From positions 1 through 24,524 of IMG/VR virus record IMGVR_UViG_3300010885_001479: 24,524 nucleotides of DNA; one strand, written 5' to 3'. The DNA comes from a virus. Of this stretch, positions 13,468 through 21,900 are shown in pieces. A program made the position numbers and the translations under genes. Numbering within the stretch: the stretch's first letter is position 1; every line of letters starts with the position of its first letter. Below the pieces are notes generated by a model. It ran no database searches, was not told the DNA's origin, and saw only the letters and a list, made by a program, of their open reading frames with translations.

Positions 13468-15638
13468 TAACTCCAAGTTTTAACTGTTAAATCTAATAAT
13501 GAAAATCCTTCTGCTTGTTTGCTATACATTTTATTAGTAGTGTATCTATTTTTAGGATGATTATAAAATACGTGATTGTACCACAAATCACCAACATCCC
13601 AACCACAATCTTTTATTCTATCTAACCACCATCCTTTGGTTCTATTTGGTATTAGATATGCATGTGCAAGGTCTTGGTTGTATGCAGTTTTAGTAAATAG
13701 TTCATCTATTTTTGTTTTTTCCCTAGATGGATTATCAGCCAATCCAATAAAATAAACATCATCTCTTTCTGATATAAAACATGCTTTATGTACTATATCA
13801 ACAAATTCTTCTAAACCAGTATAGATGAATGCATCAGCTTCAAATATTAAAGTATAATCAAAATTTTCAGTATCCATTGTTTCCAATGCATTTCTATGTG
13901 CCAAATAGCATCCATAATGTCTACCAGTCATCCAACCCAATCCAGCACCAGGATATAATTCACCAGGCTTATTATCTTTACTTATATGTTCGGGCCTTCT
14001 ACAATTTTCAGCTGGTGCCAATCCTTCATATACTTCATTTACAATAGGTTGATAAACCATTCCATATTTTTCCAATTGCTTAAGAGATTCAATTGATACA
14101 ATCTCTCTCATATCATCAGGTCTAGTCAACATATGTTTAATTTGAATTCTAGGTTTCTTTCTTACAAAAGAACGGAATCCTTTATGGGTTTGATTGTAAA
14201 AGTATTCATCTGCCGCTTGAGTAACTCCTTGAAATACACCATAATCATCACCACTAATAACTCCACCTGGTTTTACTTTATTATACCAAATATTTAAATC
14301 TTCCATTAATGCTTCATATGAATGACCGGCATCAATCATAATAAAATCTATACTATTATTTTGAAATTGATTTGCTGCATTCTTTGATGTATCTTTTATA
14401 CTTTTAAAAACTCCACGATTTCCTGAAAGTAATGTGTTATCTAAAAATTCATAATAGATATCTCCGTTAAATGCTCCTACTATATTTTGGTGTAAGTCTT
14501 CATCATCAGTTCCTTTCCAAGTATCAACACAAGTGAAATCAATATTCTTATTTGATTCTCTTATTTTGGTTGCTAAATGATTTGTTGATTTACCAAACCA
14601 AGAACCAACTTCAACAAAAGTTTCTCCTCCATTTGCATTATCTACAATTGTATTATATAATTCGGAGTATGCAAACCAACCAGGAATTTCATTAAATTCA
14701 GGTTGTAAGGTTTCTAATATAGTTCTTTTGGTTAATTTTAAATCATCATTAATATAAGTTACTAATGAATTATTATCGTATGTATCTAAGTATGTGTGTA
14801 ACTTTCTAAATATAGAAGGCATCTTATAAGATAATGCTTCTTTAACTGATAATGGATTTAGTTCTAATATAGATGAAAAATAGAACATATCACAAGCTGC
14901 GTAAAATGTATCTACATCATTTCTTTCTCCCCAAACAACACAATTATCAGGTTTAAATTTCATCAATGGCTCCCAATAATTTTGAAAATTCATAGCTTGG
15001 TTTCCTACGAAATGAAATTTAATTTTATATTTTTCTAATTGTCTTGCTATTGAAAATATTTCACCTTGATTTTTTCCAGATGAAAATAATCCTACGTTAA
15101 GTACGTGTTTCCAAGTTGGGTCTAATTCTAATTCCTTTTGTGCAGCTTCTTTATCAAATACATAATCTTCAATTGGATATTGCCATACATCAGTTTCAAC
15201 ACCAAGTCCTTCAAAACGTTGTCTACTCCATTCAGATACCAAAACGTACTTATCAGGATGATAAATTATATCCTGTGGGTTTGTGAACGAACCATGCGTT
15301 GAACATATAATAAAGTAATTTCTATTTGGAGAAAATATCTTTTCAACTATCTCTAATTGTAAATCAAATTGTGGTATTTCCTGAAAATGAATTATATCGG
15401 GTTTAAATTCTTTAATTAAATTTAATATCTCCGCCTTATCATCTCCCAATGTTTTTACAGGAACCAATGCTTTGATTCTATTTTTTTGAACTACAAAAGC
15501 ATCCCCACCACTATTATTTATTTCAATGACTTGTATTTCAAAATCATTTATAAAATGTGTTATCTGCTTGTATGTGTATTGTGGTTGCCCTCCAGTAGAT
15601 AAATGGGGACATACATAAAGTAACTTTTTCTTTGTCAT
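13467..15638 (-). CDS. Three-domain glycan enzyme: GT4 glycosyltransferase, methyltransferase, GT25-like glycosyltransferase
   Basis: A 723-residue protein from the ATG at 15638 (MTKKKLLYVCPHL). A TTG four codons earlier is rejected because it lies within the promoter -7 box. Residues 1-315 are a GT-B glycosyltransferase of family 4: GGQPQYTYKQI near the N-terminus, NVGLFSSGKNQ (181-191) and the E-x7-E element in ELNPLSVKEAL (E259 and E267). Residues 325-500 are a class I SAM methyltransferase of the Methyltransf_24 type: VEVGSWFGKST (342-352), DFTCVDTW (367-374) and IDAGHSYEALMEDLN (435-449). Residues 510-723 resemble GT25: GCYLAHRNALE (576-586) and the acidic FEADAF (599-604). All three domains look intact. 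The logical product is a short, possibly O-methylated glycan on a virion protein or surface polymer. The substrate is unknown. Confidence 0.85.
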   Translation of the reverse strand: MTKKKLLYVCPHLSTGGQPQYTYKQITHFINDFEIQVIEINNSGGDAFVVQKNRIKALVPVKTLGDDKAEILNLIKEFKPDIIHFQEIPQFDLQLEIVEKIFSPNRNYFIICSTHGSFTNPQDIIYHPDKYVLVSEWSRQRFEGLGVETDVWQYPIEDYVFDKEAAQKELELDPTWKHVLNVGLFSSGKNQGEIFSIARQLEKYKIKFHFVGNQAMNFQNYWEPLMKFKPDNCVVWGERNDVDTFYAACDMFYFSSILELNPLSVKEALSYKMPSIFRKLHTYLDTYDNNSLVTYINDDLKLTKRTILETLQPEFNEIPGWFAYSELYNTIVDNANGGETFVEVGSWFGKSTNHLATKIRESNKNIDFTCVDTWKGTDDEDLHQNIVGAFNGDIYYEFLDNTLLSGNRGVFKSIKDTSKNAANQFQNNSIDFIMIDAGHSYEALMEDLNIWYNKVKPGGVISGDDYGVFQGVTQAADEYFYNQTHKGFRSFVRKKPRIQIKHMLTRPDDMREIVSIESLKQLEKYGMVYQPIVNEVYEGLAPAENCRRPEHISKDNKPGELYPGAGLGWMTGRHYGCYLAHRNALETMDTENFDYTLIFEADAFIYTGLEEFVDIVHKACFISERDDVYFIGLADNPSREKTKIDELFTKTAYNQDLAHAYLIPNRTKGWWLDRIKDCGWDVGDLWYNHVFYNHPKNRYTTNKMYSKQAEGFSLLDLTVKTWS

Positions 15639-15647
15639 AAATTGTAA

Positions 15648-15678
15648 CAAATATACGAATAATTTTTCAATTATCCAA
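15648..15678 (-). promoter_or_regulatory. Bacteroidota-type promoter for the glycosylation pair
   Basis: On the minus strand TTG (15678-15676), 20 bases, then TATATTTG (15655-15648). This matches the Bacteroidota primary-sigma consensus TTG-N(19-21)-TAnnTTTG in both boxes and in spacing. It fills the gap between the 85-residue gene and the three-domain glycan enzyme, whose ATG is at 15638, so the message would have a very short leader. It is the cleanest host-type promoter in the window. Confidence 0.6.
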
Positions 15679-15680
15679 AT

Positions 15681-15938
15681 TTATTTTTGGTAAACTACGA
15701 TTCCTTCCACTAAGTCGATTTCACCATTTGGGTATTTCTTTTCAAAATCAGATAAAATTGTGTTCATTTCTTTACTTGTTTGCTGAAATTCCACTTCTAA
15801 CATAGTTAAAACTCTTTCCAATTCAGTTATATCTAAATGAACCTGACCAGTGTTTATAATTAGTTCGTTTTTTCTTGTGTTTAGTTGTCTTAGTTTTTCA
15901 ACTACGGATTCTTCTAATTTTTCTGTATGCTTTTCCAT
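15681..15938 (-). CDS. Small coiled-coil protein, paralogue of the gene at 11877-12278
   Basis: An 85-residue protein, nearly all helix (residues 5-70), ending KKYPNGEIDLVEGIVVYQK. It is clearly related to the 133-residue protein at 11877-12278 but lacks that protein's N-terminal 18 residues and hydrophilic C-terminal tail. It lies between the giant fibre and the glycosylation pair. A role with the fibre (assembly partner, trimerising helix or baseplate accessory) is possible from position only. The start follows a palindrome of 16 A/T bases and has no Shine-Dalgarno sequence. Confidence 0.75.
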   Translation of the reverse strand: MEKHTEKLEESVVEKLRQLNTRKNELIINTGQVHLDITELERVLTMLEVEFQQTSKEMNTILSDFEKKYPNGEIDLVEGIVVYQK

Positions 15939-15943
15939 ATTAT

Positions 15944-15959
15944 TATTTATATATAAATA
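15944..15959. repeat. Perfect 16-bp palindrome TATTTATATATAAATA
   Basis: Perfectly self-complementary and composed only of A and T. It lies 5 bases before the start of the 85-residue gene and overlaps the ATATTTAT motif. It may be an operator, a cruciform-prone site or just low-complexity DNA. Confidence 0.35.
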
Positions 15960-15960
15960 T
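15953..15960 (-). promoter_or_regulatory. ATATTTAT motif, candidate phage promoter element (copy 5)
   Basis: ATATTTAT on the coding strand, 14 bases before the start at 15938 and partly inside the 16-bp palindrome. This gap is the most A/T-rich, so this copy is the least informative of the six. Confidence 0.33.
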
Positions 15961-15971
15961 ATACTTTATTT

Positions 15972-18900
15972 TTAAGAACTCAATTTATTTTCTAAATCTT
16001 TAACTTTTTGTGTTAATTCTTGTACTGCCTTCCACAATACAAATACTAATTCTTGCTTAGCAATACCAGAAGTCATCCATTTTTTAGGTCCGTCTGGATT
16101 ATCAGGATCTTCAAACCAATCATAATCCACATATTCTTCCAATCCACCCGCTTCCAATTCTTCAGCAATTATACCTATTTGTTGTGGTCTTTTTTCTGCA
16201 TCTTTATCAATTTTCCAATAATAAGTCCTTATTGGTACGTTATTCACAGCATCTAATATAGATGGATGTTGCCAATCTTCTATTTCTTCTTTAAATCTTC
16301 TTGCAGATGTATTTCTACCTACTCTCCAAGTAGATAATGATATTTCCATACCTCTAATAGTACCACCACCGGGACTACCAACATTATTTAATATAATTGC
16401 GGGTCTAATTCCACCATCACTATAAGTTGTTATGTATCCTGCGAAAATCCCACCAGTATTCCAACTTATAGCACCAGAACCCAATTCAATATTATTACCA
16501 TTCATAGCAATTTTACCAGTACTAGCTGCTATATTAATGGCAGTACCATTTGATGTACCACTCAATTGAATCATTGAATTTGAAGTATCCCCTACAAGTG
16601 ATATAAATCCTTTCCCATCCAACAATGGTGTAGATATACTATCTTCTCGTCTTAATCTAATATATCTATTAGCAGATGTTGCAATTTGAATACCTTTGTT
16701 TGTTAATTCAACAACGTTTAAGTTTGCAACTGATGAAATTGATGGAGTAGCTGTTCCAAAGCTGATATTTAAATAATCAGAGCCACCACCACCATAATAT
16801 CCAGCAACGTAGTTATAACCTGAAGCAATAAAGAATGTTTTAAAAGTATATGATGTTGATGCTGCATTGGGTGGAGAGAATTGAAAAGTTCCCGTATAAC
16901 CAGAAATGGTTGCGTAACTATCATCAGGACCACCATTCCAATATGTAGAGCCTATTGTTACTTCAGAAATTAAAGTTGCCCCTTCGTAAATTCTATATCC
17001 CCAATACAAATCCAAATTACCACCTCTACGAAATGCATCAACTACAGTACCAGGAGATGGCCATACCACAGATGAATCTACATAAGTACCTCCCGGAACA
17101 CTAAAAGTTTGTCCAGTACTTTCCACCTCTATATTTATACCAACAGAAGCTGCTGGAGATTGATATTCAGAAAGATATTCTGCTGATAAATTTATAGCTC
17201 CTCCGGCTAAATCAGTTAATTCTCCAAAGTTTACTTTAAGACGTGTTTCACCACTTTCTTTGATTGCCATACCAGGTAAAGATGGGTCAAAGAAAATTCT
17301 ACTAGTACTATCTCTTAAATTACCAGTATCAGAATCTACCGTCCAGTTACCAATACTACCATTATTAGCATTAATTGTACCAGCTATACTTGCATTTGTT
17401 ACTGATAATCCAGAAGAATTTAAAAGAAATCCAGGTCCACTTAAAATACCACCGCCCATACTAATTTGATTGGGCGCTGTTCCAACTAAAACAGAACCAG
17501 CAAATGTACCAGTTGCCGCAGATATATCTCCAGCAAATGAACCATTAGCTGCTGATAACGTTCCTTTAAAGAATGCATCTCCAGTTGTATCTATATAAAA
17601 ATTCTTTGAGTGTATTGAACCAGCTGCTGCTAATGTAATACCTGCACCTGGGTTATATCCACTAAGATTTTTAGTACCACTATATATTGCATCAGATGCC
17701 AATTCCCATCCTCCTACTTCTCCCGAATCATGTGAATCACCATTATCAAATGCACCAACTTTACCACCATCTCTCGCAGTTGATGTATTTTTGATTCTTA
17801 TATTACCAGCAATTTCTAATGCAGAACCATCCCATTTAAGAAATCTATCACCTGCCCCATTTACAATTGAAAATCTACCAGTAGTACCACCAGAGCCAAT
17901 AGGTTGTTCATATATTCCTAAAAATATACCAGGTCTTTCGTAACCAATAACCGCCCCACCTGGGTTTAGTGATGTACCAGAAGTACCAGCCGAACCAACA
18001 GTTGCGTTTTGACCTATAGCGATATATGGGTCAGTTCTACCACCAGCAATTACAATATTAGCAAATGCACCAGTACCATTTTTAGTACCAACGTTAATTG
18101 TATTCTTAACATATGACTCTTCAAATATTGCAATCTTAGCTGCTACAAAGAATTCTTCCTGTCCTAAAAATTGCCACCAATCATTATCACCATCAACAGT
18201 TGGAGCATGATATCCAACCGGCTGACTATTATTATCATTCGTTGCTGGGCCACTTCCACTAATTGCTGCGTAATATTTTACAGTATCCGTTGTTGCTAAG
18301 TAGGTAACCGCATCTCTACGATTGTTTGAAGTTTCTACCGAACCTATATAATCAATCGATGGCGACCATTCACCTCTCATAACAATACCAGGTCCAGTTG
18401 CTCCTTCAAATTGTACTGATATTGATTGTGTTTTATAAAGTGTTTGTCTACCTTCACAATTAATTCCATAAACAATCTCACCAGTTAAATTTGTTTCAGG
18501 ACTATCCCATGCAGAAATACCTGCCATTGATGCTTGTGAACCAGGTAATTTACTACCAACAATTAATCCACCTAATAAAGTTAAGTGAGATGATATAGAT
18601 GTAATTTCAACCTGGCATTGTTGTTCGTAAGATGAACTACCATATGCATCTATTACAACTCCAGTAAATCCAGAAGGTTTGTTTGTTAATTCATAATTAC
18701 CTCTATATGCTCTGATAATGTTTGAAGTAGTTCCCAATTCAACTTCACCAGATACTCTATAAACAATAGATGTATTTTCATTTTGCATCTTAGCATCATA
18801 TGGGGCAGGTTCGGTAAATTGTACAGCAAATGATTGTGTTACAAATTGAACTTGTCTATTATCTTCAAAATCAACTTTATAAACAATTTCTCCTGTTTTA

Positions 18901-21900
18901 TTTATAGCCGGCTTATCCCAAAAAGTTAAGTTACCAATTGTTGCTGGATTTGATGTTGGAAATTTAGTTCCCGCCATAGTAATCCAAGAAGATTTTGAAT
19001 ATATAGATGCTGATGAAAATCCTAAATTTCCAATATAACTACCTAAATAATCATAAACATTGTTTGCTGCATTATATGTACCTGCATTTACATTTGTTAA
19101 TTGAGTTATTCCTTTAAACGTGGTAATCTTCATACCAGTACCAGAAAGATTTGTATTAAACAAAGTAGCTGATACAGATGTATTATCATTACTAGATACT
19201 ATTTTATATGCATCTGCTCCAGCTTTTATACCTGCTATTGTTAATTGAGCTTCTGCTCTAACAGGTTTATTTCCAGCTGCTATTGGTGAATTTCCATCAG
19301 AATCACCATCCCAAATTTTTACTTTCCAAGTTTTATTTTCACCTGGCCCAGCAGCATCAGAACCCCCAACTGAAATAGATGACTCCTTTGAATTTGGTGT
19401 CGTTTCAGGATCAGGTCCTTGATATGGAACTTCACTTCCATCATAATCAATATAGTACCATCTATAAAAAACAGAACCAGTTGTATTAAATGCAGTTGCC
19501 GTTAATGTGATATCTCCTTCAGGTTCAGTAACAACTCCATCTCTATTATAGTTTACAGTATAAGATGATGCTTTAAAATCTACCGAACGAGCATTTGGAG
19601 GTGCTACTGTTTTTGTAAATGTTTGTGTTCTAGTGTATATAGAAGATGTATATTCATGTCCAGGTCCTAAAGAATATGGGAATACTTCAATTGTATAAAA
19701 TGCACTTGCCGAAACATATGGATAATCAAATCTATTAAATGTTACATTTGCTCCCAAATTATTAAGAGAACTCGTCAATGAACCTGTTCTTATATTATAT
19801 AAATTTAAAGAACTACTTGTTTCTAATTTATTTACTTTCCAAGTACCTGGTTTTCTAGATTGAGAATAAAATAATGTATCATCACCTTCTCTTACTTGTA
19901 TAGATGTATTAGCTGATGAATAATTTACAGGTGTAACATATCCAACTTCATCAGCTTTCAATGCAGATACCAATGGATTTATTAAAATTTGAATTGGTTG
20001 TGGGCCATCTAATACTTTTGTATATTGTTGTACAACACTTGCTGTGTAAACTGAAGAAGTATAATATGGTTGAATCTCCAATGGATATCTAATACTTCCA
20101 CTTAGATTTACCATATTGTAAGATGCACTTACTATTAAAGATTCGGTATATGCATTATCAAAATAAATAAGACCACCAGTAATATTTTGTGCAATAATTG
20201 ATGCAGTTGCTATATGGAATGTACCAGGTTTTCTACTACCAGTAAATGCCAAATATCTTGAACCTTGCTTTAATTTTATTTCAGTAATAGTTGGTTTATA
20301 ATCATTTACAATTCCTTTTGAATTTGCAGCCAATGTTACATTAGCTGGATTGACTTCAAAAATAATACTTTCATCTCCCGGTTTACCATCAGGTATAATT
20401 TGAAACAGATGGTCTACTGAAACAGAAGCAGAAGTCCAAGGTTCAGTATAAACAAAACTAGTCAATAATTGTTTAGTTTGTTGTAATCTATTACCTAATC
20501 TATATGTTGCCGCATTTGCTCTAGATGGAATTATATTACCAGCTTCATCATAAGCAACAACACTAATAGTTGGGTCACAACTATGAGTAACGTATTGAAT
20601 CCAATACTCAGGAACAAAATCGTTATTTATTGACATTGATGGATATACTTCAAACGAACAACTTAATGGAGAATCAAATTGACCTCTACGGAAAAATGAT
20701 GCAGTTGCCGATGAAAATATAGGTCTGAATTTGGTTTCGGTTCTTGGGTTTATATTAAATGTATCCGCATCATATAATACAACACCAGCATCCAAACCAT
20801 CTTGTAAATCAGTTAGTGTTATTGCTGTTAAAATAGATGCCGATGGATTTACTGAACCAGTTGGTATCAAATACAATGTTCTCTGACCATCGATGGAATC
20901 TCTATTAAAAATTGCATTATAGTTTATTTGACCAGAACCAGTTATACCAGGCTTAACACCCCTAACCCATTGAGATGCCGATGCATCTTGTAGTGTGATA
21001 TATTTAGAACCGGATTGAACGTGTAATATAATAGATGAACGCCCAGCAGGCAAACCACTTCTTAATTTAATTTCATTAATACCGTCAATACGAATAGCTT
21101 GTACTTCCAATGCTGACGATGAATCAGAGTTTCTAATTACAGTTCCATTATAAGGTCTAATCTCATAATTAACACCACCCTTACCATCTATTACTCTTGT
21201 AATTACAATACTATCTTCAACTCCTTCACATTCAGCAGTGTACTCAATATATTGTACAACAATTTCTTCTAAATTTGGGTCTCTTGAACCTGTGAAGTTT
21301 TGTACAGTTAAATAAGGTCTATCGGTATTTATGTCATTTAATTGACCAGGAAATTTCCACCAATTATAACCAGGTGTTACAGTTGTAGAATATTGCGAAG
21401 ATGATAATTCATTATTGAAAAAATCAAATGAACGTGAAGTAAAATGAACCGAACCAGTTAAATAACTTTTTACAACATCTATAAAAATTGTATTAGGTGG
21501 GACTGGGTTACCATTACCAGAACCAGAATCAAATTGAAAATATAAAGCCGATGGTATTAATTGTAAATCTTTATTAATACGATTTAAGTTTCCACCATCA
21601 AATGTTTTTGATTCTTCTACAACAACAGGAATATAATTGTTATTTATATCATAAAATTGAAATAAGAAATCAAATGTTTCCTTTGGTAAAGTTCTTGGTA
21701 TTGGTTGAATAAAAGATATCTCATCAGGAGAGAATGAACTTTCTTGAGATGCTCTTAAACTAATATCAGATATGTACCAATCATTACCTTTTACTTCAAA
21801 GTAAAGTTTTGCATTAGAAAAGCTGTCAGCTTTAAAGTTTGCTGTAATTTGTGATTTTTGTAAAATAGATGAATCTTCGGTAACAGTAACTATTGATTGT

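Noticed and set aside
15639-15650. TTG start four codons before the ATG of the three-domain glycan enzyme
   Set aside because: It overlaps the -7 box of the promoter and adds only MLQF. The ATG at 15638 is the better start.
15944-15960. T4 late promoter TATAAATA
   Set aside because: TATAAATA occurs in the gaps near 4172, 11862 and 15952 but on the strand opposite to transcription. In the sense direction the only copy is half of the palindrome at 15944-15959, so it is not a consistent promoter here.
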